DNA of 24,293 nt from Pseudomonadota bacterium (GTDB taxonomy: Bacteria; Bdellovibrionota_B; Oligoflexia; Oligoflexales; JAPPIL01), in the NCBI GenBank assembly GCA_028877195.1, contig JAPPIL010000214.1:1-24293 (forward strand), written 5' to 3'. Below, piece by piece: positions 1 to 7,047 of this stretch. Position 1 is the stretch's first letter; each line of letters begins with the position of its first letter. The notes beneath the pieces are model-generated. The model did not search any database. It was not told where the DNA came from and saw nothing but the letters and a program-made list of their open reading frames with translations. Position numbers and translations under genes: made by a program.

Positions 1-2
1 GT

Positions 3-164
3 GCACTACTGGTCGGCAAATATGATTCAAAACTACGGGTTAAGTTATGGCATAGAGTCGTTAAATTGCAAAGAAAAATTCTTTATGGCGAGACGGCTGA
101 ATATCTACGCTCCTATTTATTAGCAGCCATGAGTATCCCCAACATTAGATCGCGATTGACCTGA
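3..164 (+). CDS. 3' fragment of an unidentified gene, cut by the window edge
   Basis: An open frame enters from the left edge and ends at a TGA at 162-164, giving about 53 residues. The peptide is basic; a stretch around LLVGKYDSKLR followed by a helix resembles, by memory only, the C-terminal part of Rha/antirepressor-type phage regulatory proteins. It overlaps the 3' end of the convergent ankyrin gene by about 50 bp. Another frame is also open at the edge (1-123), so the reading is uncertain. No start, promoter or catalytic motif is visible. If real, it could be a phage remnant; this is weakly supported. Confidence 0.3.
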   Translation, partial: ALLVGKYDSKLRVKLWHRVVKLQRKILYGETAEYLRSYLLAAMSIPNIRSRLT

Positions 165-1963
165 CCTTCTATCTGCTCAGCATAGTGGAAAGCATCATGC
201 CCTTGACTGTCCTTAATCTTTGGGTCAGCACCATGCTTGATAAGGGCTGCGATAATATCCTGCACATGTTCTACCCCTTTACCACGTGCCGCCGCCGCAC
301 TGATAACTGCGACATGCAGAGGTGTTCGCTGTTCAGTATGGGTCTGAACATTAGGGTTAGCTTCATAATGCAACAGTTCTTTCACATCAGTAACGACCCA
401 CTTAAGCATCAACGGAAATTCCGCCCACACCTGCACCTGTTCGATCACATGGAAGAGAGCGGTCTTGCCCTCGTTATCAGCGAGGTTTGGGTCAGCGCCA
501 GCTGTCAGCAAAATATTGGCGTTCTTACCGCGGTTATAGCGATGCTTGAGTTTAAAGTCGCGCAATAACAGGGTTTCACCCAAAGCAGTGCGGTAGCCGT
601 CAGGGTCAGCACCGTAGCGCAAGGCGAGTAAAAGCAAGCGACTATCGCCAAGCTCGGCAGCCTTGACATAATCGTTCAGTTCAGCTTGGCTACCGTCAGC
701 AGCGGGTGTATCCACATGCTCAAATGGAATTACTTTGTTGTTTTGTTGCCGCAAGCGCAGCAGATACTCCAGTGCGCCGTAATTCGGTCGTGCCAAAGCA
801 AACTGCTTGGCTATCTCAAACTTCTCACCAGCACGCAACTCAACCCCATGTGCGATAAGCTTGTCAAAAACTTCGGTCTTGCTTGTGGTTGCAGCCTTAT
901 GAATCAGCATGGTAATCAGCTCTTCACGTTCAGCTGCCGTTATCGCAGCCAACAGCTTGTCTTCCGCTCCGATCAGCGCCGCTGTATCGTAAGCATCCAT
1001 TCGTGCCGTGTGATAACCAACGCCACCGTGTTTCAGTAGACTACCGTCGTGATACGCCAAAGACTCTTCGCTAATCCCACTATGTTCGCTGTTCTGATGA
1101 TTGAGTCCTGCACCAGCACGAAACAATTCTTCCACCATTGGCCAGTCTTCCGCAAAAATTGCCCACTGCACAGGAGTCCATGAACGGTAGTATAAGCCCC
1201 ACACGAGCGGTGCATCATAGATGATTTCACGTTTATTCAAAGTCTTATCGCTGGCATTCATCGCATTGAGAATAATTGCTGCAACATCGGCATGACCATT
1301 GGCAATCGCCAAGTGAATCGGCAGGGTGTGCACCAGCTTGCGGCTCTTGCTGGTGGTGGGGAGTTGCGTGTCCTGTTGAGATTTTGGATTAATCGTCATC
1401 TCGGCACGCATCGGGTCTGCACCTAAAGACAGGAAGCGCTCAACCAATTTGCGCTTGCCCTGCTCGGCGACTTCAGCCAGTCGGCTGGTGAACAAGTCAT
1501 GGTAAAAACTCTTTTGCTTCGCAACTTGCGCAGCGTCTAGCGCTTTGCCCCGTTGCAGGATTGCACTGATAGACGCGTTGGACTTCCCCTGCTCGTGCCA
1601 AATATCCAGAGGTGTGTAGCCATCGAGATCGATCATGTTCAGGTTAGCGCCCCTATGCACTAAAACATCAAGCACCTGCTCCTTGTCGTTCAACACCGCT
1701 ACGTGCGCAAGAGTTTGTTTTTTATCGCCAAATCTGGCATCGATAGGCCAATCATCAAGCAATTTAGAGACCAACAAGGCATCACCAGCTTTAACCGCCG
1801 CCAGTATATTGCTGACTTTAGTCGGGTCGTCAGCAAGCTTTGCCGTAGCCTTTGCTCCGCTCATCCGCACCGCCTTTTGGATGCCATTGAGCGATGAGCT
1901 CCCGTAGGATGCTTGTGCTATCCCTGCTATGAAAACACATATAAACAAATGTTTAGCCCTCAT
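113..1963 (-). CDS. Secreted ankyrin-repeat protein (616 aa)
   Basis: A 616-residue protein with an N-terminal signal peptide (hydrophobic residues ~5-18, small residues AQASYG near the likely cleavage site), so export to the periplasm or beyond is expected. Degenerate ankyrin repeats run most of its length: LLVSKLLDD and the next unit at ~60-115 with GYTPLDIW; GKRKLVERFLSLGADP at ~169-184; further units around the middle, and clear TPLHVAV and IKHGADPKIKDSQGHDAFHYA units near the C-terminus. The ATG start is supported by an AAGGTGAT Shine-Dalgarno about 5 nt upstream. It is a full-length paralogue of the divergent gene at 2145. Ankyrin repeats bind proteins; the partner cannot be told from sequence. 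It could be a host-interaction effector or a periplasmic scaffold. No catalytic domain is seen. Confidence 0.85.
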   Translation of the reverse strand: MRAKHLFICVFIAGIAQASYGSSSLNGIQKAVRMSGAKATAKLADDPTKVSNILAAVKAGDALLVSKLLDDWPIDARFGDKKQTLAHVAVLNDKEQVLDVLVHRGANLNMIDLDGYTPLDIWHEQGKSNASISAILQRGKALDAAQVAKQKSFYHDLFTSRLAEVAEQGKRKLVERFLSLGADPMRAEMTINPKSQQDTQLPTTSKSRKLVHTLPIHLAIANGHADVAAIILNAMNASDKTLNKREIIYDAPLVWGLYYRSWTPVQWAIFAEDWPMVEELFRAGAGLNHQNSEHSGISEESLAYHDGSLLKHGGVGYHTARMDAYDTAALIGAEDKLLAAITAAEREELITMLIHKAATTSKTEVFDKLIAHGVELRAGEKFEIAKQFALARPNYGALEYLLRLRQQNNKVIPFEHVDTPAADGSQAELNDYVKAAELGDSRLLLLALRYGADPDGYRTALGETLLLRDFKLKHRYNRGKNANILLTAGADPNLADNEGKTALFHVIEQVQVWAEFPLMLKWVVTDVKELLHYEANPNVQTHTEQRTPLHVAVISAAAARGKGVEHVQDIIAALIKHGADPKIKDSQGHDAFHYAEQIEGQVNRDLMLGILMAANK

Positions 1964-2144
1964 GTATCACCTTGTATGAAAAATTAAGAAAAACAATTAG
2001 TGTGTCGTATAAAATTTAAAATTTTTAATACTTTCATGTGCCCGTCTTTGGTTTAGTATCAATGCAATTAGCATGGCAATAGTTTTTATTTTAGGGATAG
2101 ATTTTAATAGATTAACGGTGTTAGTCAGGGTGCGAGTGATAGTG
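1964..2144. promoter_or_regulatory. Divergent AT-rich intergenic region between the ankyrin paralogues
   Basis: These 181 bp separate two genes read away from each other, so both promoters should lie here. The stretch around 2005-2035 is very AT-rich (ATAAAATTTAAAATTTTTAA). I cannot assign -35/-10 boxes with confidence. The minus-strand gene has a clear AGGTGA ribosome binding site at its edge; the plus-strand gene has only a weak one. Confidence 0.45.
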
Positions 2145-3686
2145 ATGATGAGTGTGATGAATAGCAAAGTATGTTTGATGCTTGGCATTGTCCTGTTAGG
2201 TCAGGGAGTGTCTGGTCAGGTATGGGCAAAGGCAGCTCAAGTTACCCGACTAATGCAGGCCGCACGGCAAGGTGAAGTTGCGGTTGTTGTCGAATTGCTC
2301 AAGACAGTACCGATAGATAGCAGAGATGAATTGGCTCGCACGGCTGTGCACTATGCTGTTGAGCATAGGCAGGCAGAGGTGCTTGATGTCCTGATCGACG
2401 CAGGAGCAGACCCTAACCTCATCGATGCGAATGGCGATACTCCGTATGACTTGTGGTGGGAGTATAATGATTTGGGCATCAACCGTATCCTGCAGCGAGG
2501 AAGAGCGAAAAAAGCATCCCTGATTCAACAGCAACACTTGCGGCAAGACCGTGCCGCTTACACGAAGAAAAATGCGGCGATGTTATTTGAGGCGGCAGCG
2601 ACTGGTAAGCGCGAGATGGTTGAGCAATTGTTGGAAGTTGGCACTGACCCGACGATTAAAAATGCCGAGGGGTTGTTTCCATTTCACATTGCGGAACAGA
2701 ACAGGCAACCTGCGATTGCGGCGATACTGCTGCGGAAGATGCGTGGAGTCAACGGTAGTGATAACAGAAGTTGGACTCCGATGCAGTGGGCGGTTCTGGC
2801 GCGAGATTGGGAGATGCTGCGCGACTTACTGCGCTCCAAAGCTAATTTCAGATACAAGATTCCTACTATGTCTAGAACTTACCAAGACCCTTACGATGTT
2901 GCGGTAATGGTTGGTGCTGAGGACAAGTTTTTAACGATTATCTTTGACGAACAGCGTATGGACATCGTGCGTGTTATCGCAGAAAAAGCAATTCGTGCGG
3001 AAAACGAGCCATTGTTTAACCTACTTGTTAAGCATGGTTTAGACCTTGCTAGCGATGAAGAGGCTTCAATAATTTTGCTTATGCAGGCGGTTCGCACCAA
3101 CAAACGTGAGATGATTGCGATGCTGATGCAGCACGGTCTGCACGAAGACAGCCTGAAAGGTGTGCTTACCAACAAGTCTGCCATCGACAACGAACTAACG
3201 CTGACAACACTGTTGCGCTATATCACTGACCCTGATGAAATTAATCAGGGGCTTAACTTTGCTTATACTGTCAATCGTTACGATCGTATTTTGAGCACGA
3301 CAATACTCTTTGAGCGTGGAGCAGACCCAAACACAGTCAATGAGCAAGGCGACACGCCGATTATTACCGCGATCAAGAGCTTATCAAAGCCCAAAATATC
3401 GTGGGCTGGGTGGCGTGGCAGTTTACAGGAATATCTTCAAGACATTGCAGAACTAGTGAAACAAGGTGCGGACATCAATGCCACCGATGCCAGTGGCAAG
3501 ACCCCGTTAATTTTACTTGCGAAGGAGATAAGCAAGTCAAACCTTCATAATTATTTAGAGCTTGTTGAGCTGTTGCTTGCTAACGGTGCAGATAAGAGCA
3601 TAACCGATAACGCTAACTTAACTGCCAAAGACTATGCCAGCAGGAAGAACACGCCGAATACGAAGTTGCTTGAATTGCTGGAATAA
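2145..3686 (+). CDS. Secreted ankyrin-repeat protein, paralogue of the divergent neighbour (513 aa)
   Basis: Ankyrin-repeat protein with signal peptide MNSKVCLMLGIVLLGQG and probable cleavage after VWA. The frame is open from 2073, but an ATG there would put an unlikely basic stretch before the signal; ATG 2145 or 2157 places the hydrophobic segment correctly, so 2145 is my choice. Ankyrin units include AEVLDVLIDAGADPNLIDA, GKREMVEQLLEVGTDP, SWTPMQWAVLARDW, TILFERGADPNTVNEQGDTP and VELLLANGADKSITD. Blocks match the minus-strand ankyrin protein in the same order (WTP-QWA--A-DW, GAEDK, ILQRG, DVL--GA--N), so the two arose by duplication and inversion. It ends 36 bp from the convergent dnaB end. 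The function is not deducible beyond protein binding outside the cytoplasm. Confidence 0.85.
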   Translation: MMSVMNSKVCLMLGIVLLGQGVSGQVWAKAAQVTRLMQAARQGEVAVVVELLKTVPIDSRDELARTAVHYAVEHRQAEVLDVLIDAGADPNLIDANGDTPYDLWWEYNDLGINRILQRGRAKKASLIQQQHLRQDRAAYTKKNAAMLFEAAATGKREMVEQLLEVGTDPTIKNAEGLFPFHIAEQNRQPAIAAILLRKMRGVNGSDNRSWTPMQWAVLARDWEMLRDLLRSKANFRYKIPTMSRTYQDPYDVAVMVGAEDKFLTIIFDEQRMDIVRVIAEKAIRAENEPLFNLLVKHGLDLASDEEASIILLMQAVRTNKREMIAMLMQHGLHEDSLKGVLTNKSAIDNELTLTTLLRYITDPDEINQGLNFAYTVNRYDRILSTTILFERGADPNTVNEQGDTPIITAIKSLSKPKISWAGWRGSLQEYLQDIAELVKQGADINATDASGKTPLILLAKEISKSNLHNYLELVELLLANGADKSITDNANLTAKDYASRKNTPNTKLLELLE

Positions 3687-3722
3687 GGGTTTTTATGAGG
3701 GGCAAAGTCATTTGTATGAAAC

Positions 3723-5060
3723 CTACTCCAATGGTGCGAAATTATGGAAAGACACGTAATCAGGTAGAAAAGCAAGGTCAATCGTATCCATTGGGCCATG
3801 TCTGTTTTTGCTGACGATAACTTCCGCCTTGCCAGCATCTTCAGATGCCTTGTGGTAATAATCATCGCGGTAAATAAATAAAATTATATCGGCATCCTGC
3901 TCCATTGAACCTGATTCCCGCAAGTCGCTCATCAAGGGACGTTTATCAGGTCGTGCATCGGGGCTGCGGTTCAGCTGCGCTAACGCCACAATCGGCACGT
4001 TTAATTCTTTGGCTAAAGCCTTCAAGCCACGAGAAATTTCAGATATTTCCCGTTCACGGTTCTCGTAGCGTGCTCCTTTGTTGCGTCCGATAAGCTGCAA
4101 ATAATCTATCACGATCAAACCGAGACCATTGGTTTGCTTAAAACGACGGCAACGAGTGCGCAGTTCACTCATGCTGATCGCAGGTGTATCGTCAATTCCA
4201 AAGCTAGCCTCTAAAGCATTGAGGATACGCACTCCCTCCATGAACTTATCCTGTTCAACGTCGCTCAAATTACCTTTGCGTATTTTGGAAGAATTTATCC
4301 GTGCAACACCTGATACCATCCTTGCCATCAACTGGGTTCTCGACATCTCCAGCGAAAAGATCGCCGTTGGAAAATTATTTTGCACCGCTGCCAGCACCCA
4401 ATTGAGCGCAAGTGCGGTCTTCCCCATGCCTGGTCTCGCAGCCATGATAATCAAGTCGCTCTGTTGCCAGCCACCAGTCAAGGCATCAAGATCACGAAAC
4501 CCGCTCGGCACACCAGTCAACTGGTCACCGCGATTGATGCGATTCTCAATTTCTTTCATCGTCTCATCAAGCACCTGCTCGACCGCGATCAATCCCTTGC
4601 TTTCCTGCTCTTGAGTGGCATTGAGCAAATCAGTGCGCAATTCCTCGATGAACTCCTCATCGTCGCGCTCGGTCTGCATGCACTTCTTGATCACTTCTTG
4701 ACAGCTACTAATCACCTTGCGGCGAAAATAGTAGCGCTTCACAATCTCGGCGTAATGCTCAATGTTTAACGTTATCGGACTACTTTGAATCAACTCCGAC
4801 AGGTAGGCGGTCGTAATCTTGCCGCGATAGCGAGCACTCTGCGCCACACTGATCGCATCAGTCGGGCGATTGTTCTTATCTAAATCAGCGATAACCTCAT
4901 AGATAATCCGATGATCCTCAACATAGAAATGCTCGCTCTGTAAGATGTTAGCCACATTGATAAAAGTAGAAGGATCATTAAGAACCGCCCCAAGCACCGC
5001 CTTCTCTGCATCAAGAGAATAAGGCGGCACATCAGTTGTTTTTTTGCTTTTCTCGGCCAA
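3723..5060 (-). CDS. dnaB: Replicative DNA helicase DnaB
   Basis: Hexameric 5'-3' helicase that opens the fork and recruits primase. The N-terminal DnaB domain begins at VPPYSLDAEKAVLGAVL (~11-27). The RecA-like domain has Walker A ARPGMGKTA (~208-216), Walker B LIVIDYLQL (~315-323) and SKNRHGP near the C-terminus. The frame is open to a TTG at 5150 (475 aa), but I prefer the TTG at 5060 (445 aa). It is preceded by AAGGTGA at 5069-5075 with 8 nt spacing, and gives MAEKSKK directly before the conserved core, as in known DnaB proteins. The extra 30 residues of the longer form show no conservation I recognise. It is a housekeeping gene bordering the defence island. No intein or frameshift is visible. 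Confidence 0.95.
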   Translation of the reverse strand: MAEKSKKTTDVPPYSLDAEKAVLGAVLNDPSTFINVANILQSEHFYVEDHRIIYEVIADLDKNNRPTDAISVAQSARYRGKITTAYLSELIQSSPITLNIEHYAEIVKRYYFRRKVISSCQEVIKKCMQTERDDEEFIEELRTDLLNATQEQESKGLIAVEQVLDETMKEIENRINRGDQLTGVPSGFRDLDALTGGWQQSDLIIMAARPGMGKTALALNWVLAAVQNNFPTAIFSLEMSRTQLMARMVSGVARINSSKIRKGNLSDVEQDKFMEGVRILNALEASFGIDDTPAISMSELRTRCRRFKQTNGLGLIVIDYLQLIGRNKGARYENREREISEISRGLKALAKELNVPIVALAQLNRSPDARPDKRPLMSDLRESGSMEQDADIILFIYRDDYYHKASEDAGKAEVIVSKNRHGPMDTIDLAFLPDYVSFHNFAPLE

Positions 5061-5068
5061 GGCTACTA

Positions 5069-5075
5069 TCACCTT
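5069..5075 (-). promoter_or_regulatory. Ribosome binding site deciding the dnaB start
   Basis: AAGGTGA on the minus strand, 8 nt before a TTG codon at 5060. The same AGGTGA core precedes the 616-aa ankyrin gene (ATG 1963) and sspB (GTG 18820), so it fits this genome's translation signals. Confidence 0.6.
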
Positions 5076-5405
5076 TTGTTTATTAGAGAGCGTTAGTCGC
5101 TCTACGAGCGCCAGACCTCGTGAACAACTAAAATTTTGTTTCCGACTCAAACCAGCATATGTCTTACGACGATAGGGGAGGTTACTATATCTTAATTAAG
5201 ATGATAAGTTTCTAGTCGATGAATGAGATGAACGCCGTGCTGGTGTTGGAGTTTTTTGATTTTCTGAAAAGCCTACCTAATATTTTAGTCAGTTAAATTC
5301 TTACAATAATTTGTAATATCTAATATCGCTATGCACCCTTGTTTCACTTTTTACACCACAGACAGCTGCCTCCTGGCTGGGAACAGATTCTGTACAAATA
5401 TCCCA

Positions 5406-5430
5406 ATTTCAAGATTATATTTGCTGAAAT
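5406..5430. promoter_or_regulatory. Inverted repeat next to the abiE promoter, candidate AbiEi operator
   Basis: Perfect 6-bp arms ATTTCA and TGAAAT with a 13-bp spacer end 2 bp before the -35 box. AbiEi antitoxins of known systems repress their own operon by binding inverted repeats at the promoter, so the position suits an operator. The arms are short and AT-rich, so chance occurrence is possible. Confidence 0.3.
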
Positions 5431-5432
5431 AA

Positions 5433-5461
5433 TTGATGAAACATGAGTTTTGATACATAAT
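5433..5461 (+). promoter_or_regulatory. Predicted sigma70 promoter of the abiE operon
   Basis: -35 box TTGATG (5433-5438) and -10 box CATAAT (5456-5461) with 17 bp between them. Transcription would begin near 5468, giving a short leader with AAAGGTG at 5473-5479, 8 nt before the ATG at 5488. Confidence 0.55.
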
Positions 5462-5487
5462 ATACCCATATAAAAGGTGTTTTGTGC

Positions 5488-6066
5488 ATGAAGAGATTCA
5501 AACATGCCGCGTTGCAGCGGATAGCAGAAACACAGCAGGGTTTATTTACCACACGTCAGGCGGTTGAGGCTGGCTTCAGATCACACAATCATGCCCACTA
5601 TGTGGAAGGTGGGCACTGGGTGAGGGAACACAGAGGCATATATCGACTACGGCAATTTTCCTACGAACCACCTACGGAATACACGCTCTGGCATCTGTGG
5701 GCATGTAACAGAGCTGGTGAGCCTCAAGGAGTTTACTCTTACGATACGGCACTCACTATTTATGACCTTTCCGATCTGAACCCCGCCAAACTCCACATGA
5801 CAGTTCCACCAAACTTCAGGAGAAGCGCGGAGATACCTGGTATTCTCGTTCTTCACAATGCAAAGCTTGATGCCAGAGATTGGAATATGATCGATGCTTA
5901 CCGGGTGACCACTCCAGTTAGGACGCTGCGCGATGTTATTTTCTCACGGCATATTTCTGAGGAATTCATCTGTCAGACCGTGCGGGAAGGTTTTTCTAGA
6001 GGCATGTATCCCAAGCGGGAGCTGAAAAGATATGGAATACTTGATCTGGTGCAGGAATATCGATGA
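5488..6066 (+). CDS. abiEi: Type IV toxin-antitoxin antitoxin / repressor, AbiEi family
   Basis: A 192-residue protein. An N-terminal winged-helix segment (~5-50: QGLFTTRQAVEAGF, HYVEGGHWVREHRGIYRL) is followed by the AbiEi C-terminal region (YSYDTALTIYDLSDLNPAKLHMTVP, then VTTPVRTLRDVI near 135-150). AbiEi proteins repress their own promoter and neutralise the AbiEii toxin without forming a stable complex with it. ATG 5488 is chosen over the TTG at 5482 because AAAGGTG sits 8 nt before it. Its stop overlaps the toxin start (ATGA), the usual coupling in this family. The order antitoxin then toxin is standard. Family assignment is from memory of conserved blocks, and the partner gene supports it strongly. 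Confidence 0.85.
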   Translation: MKRFKHAALQRIAETQQGLFTTRQAVEAGFRSHNHAHYVEGGHWVREHRGIYRLRQFSYEPPTEYTLWHLWACNRAGEPQGVYSYDTALTIYDLSDLNPAKLHMTVPPNFRRSAEIPGILVLHNAKLDARDWNMIDAYRVTTPVRTLRDVIFSRHISEEFICQTVREGFSRGMYPKRELKRYGILDLVQEYR

Positions 6067-6935
6067 AATACAAAACTCCTTATGACCTACGCCAAGCAAT
6101 TGCTCACCATCTGCGTATGCTTTCCAAAGGTCAGGGTATCTCCGTGGAACGCTTGCGCCGTCATTTAGCTTTTGAGCGTCTACTCGCTCGTCTTTTCAAA
6201 GAACCAAAGCCTGCTTGGGTTCTGAAGGGTGGTTATGCCATGGAACTTCGAACACAAAACGCTAGGGTTACCAAAGACGTAGATCTGACGATTCCAGAGG
6301 GGAGTAACATTCCTACAGAACAGAGTAAAATATCTGTCGCGTTGTATGACAGCCTAACCAATGCACTTGCAGAAGATTTGGGAGACTTTTTCTCTTTTAG
6401 CGTTAGAGAAAAATCAGTTGAGCTAGTCGGGCCACCAAATGGTGGTGTTCGCTTCCATGTGAGTGCAATACTTGACGGAAGAATATTCGCTGAATTTCAT
6501 GTTGATATAGGTACTGGAGATGTCAGAATATGGCCGTTCGAAAAGCTCGCCTGTAGAAATTTGCTTGCGTTTGCTGGTGTAGACTGTCCTGCGTTTCCTT
6601 CTATTCCAGCTGAACAGCAGTTTGCTGAAAAGCTTCATGCCCACACTTTCCAGCAAGATGGCAAGTCAAGTTCGCGAGTCAAAGATCTGACCGATATGGT
6701 GTTGCTCATTCAGGGCGGAGAAATGGACAGGTCAAAGTTGTTAAGTGTATTGCAGCAGACGTTTGCTAAACGAAATACCCACCCACTACCCGATGAATTG
6801 CCGCTATTCTCGGATGAATGGGCTGAACAGTTTGCTACTCTTGCAACTAAGTGTCGTTTGGAAATGACTTTGATGGATGCATCGCTACTAGTCAAAAATT
6901 ACTTCAAGAAGATCGTGTCTGGTGTTGCCCCCTGA
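6063..6935 (+). CDS. abiEii: Type IV toxin, AbiEii nucleotidyltransferase
   Basis: A 290-residue member of the AbiEii/AbiGii polymerase-beta-like nucleotidyltransferases. The catalytic signature is visible: WVLKGGYAMELR (~52-63, the GG motif) and TKDVDL (70-75, the paired acidic metal ligands). The later block LLAFAGVDCPAFPSIPAEQQFAEKLHA and KSSSRVKDLTDMVLL match the family's C-terminal region. Toxins of this kind transfer nucleotides to targets such as tRNA ends and halt growth; the substrate here is unknown. The start overlaps abiEi by 4 bp. Both genes are intact, and the pair lies directly before sspE, which suits a defence island. It may act independently as an abortive phage-defence or island-maintenance module. 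Confidence 0.88.
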   Translation: MKYKTPYDLRQAIAHHLRMLSKGQGISVERLRRHLAFERLLARLFKEPKPAWVLKGGYAMELRTQNARVTKDVDLTIPEGSNIPTEQSKISVALYDSLTNALAEDLGDFFSFSVREKSVELVGPPNGGVRFHVSAILDGRIFAEFHVDIGTGDVRIWPFEKLACRNLLAFAGVDCPAFPSIPAEQQFAEKLHAHTFQQDGKSSSRVKDLTDMVLLIQGGEMDRSKLLSVLQQTFAKRNTHPLPDELPLFSDEWAEQFATLATKCRLEMTLMDASLLVKNYFKKIVSGVAP

Positions 6936-7047
6936 ATAGAGTGGTCTCGAAACTAGAAATACCATAAATAAACCACACAAATGTCCGATGCAGGCGTAAG
7001 CAATCTTTGTGTATGGTGTTGATAATTGAATATGATGGGGTGATGCG

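Larger units (their letters stand above)
5061..5487. other. 427-bp intergenic region between dnaB and abiEi, the likely island edge
   Basis: It holds the upstream region of dnaB (minus strand) and the abiE promoter (plus strand). A perfect inverted repeat TTACAA-TAAT-TTGTAA lies at 5301-5316, and ATTTCA/TGAAAT arms lie at 5406-5411 and 5425-5430, just before the abiE -35 box. A 25-codon plus-strand frame (5219-5296) is too short to call. I see no tRNA, transposase or direct repeat marking an integration site. Confidence 0.5.

Noticed and set aside
5219..5296. 25-codon plus-strand frame with a hydrophobic peptide in the dnaB-abiE gap
   Set aside because: Too short, no convincing ribosome binding site, no homology I can name; could be a decayed gene remnant or chance.
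5301..5316. TTACAA-TAAT-TTGTAA palindrome as an operator
   Set aside because: More than 110 bp from the abiE promoter and AT-rich; recorded within the intergenic entry but not called as a site.
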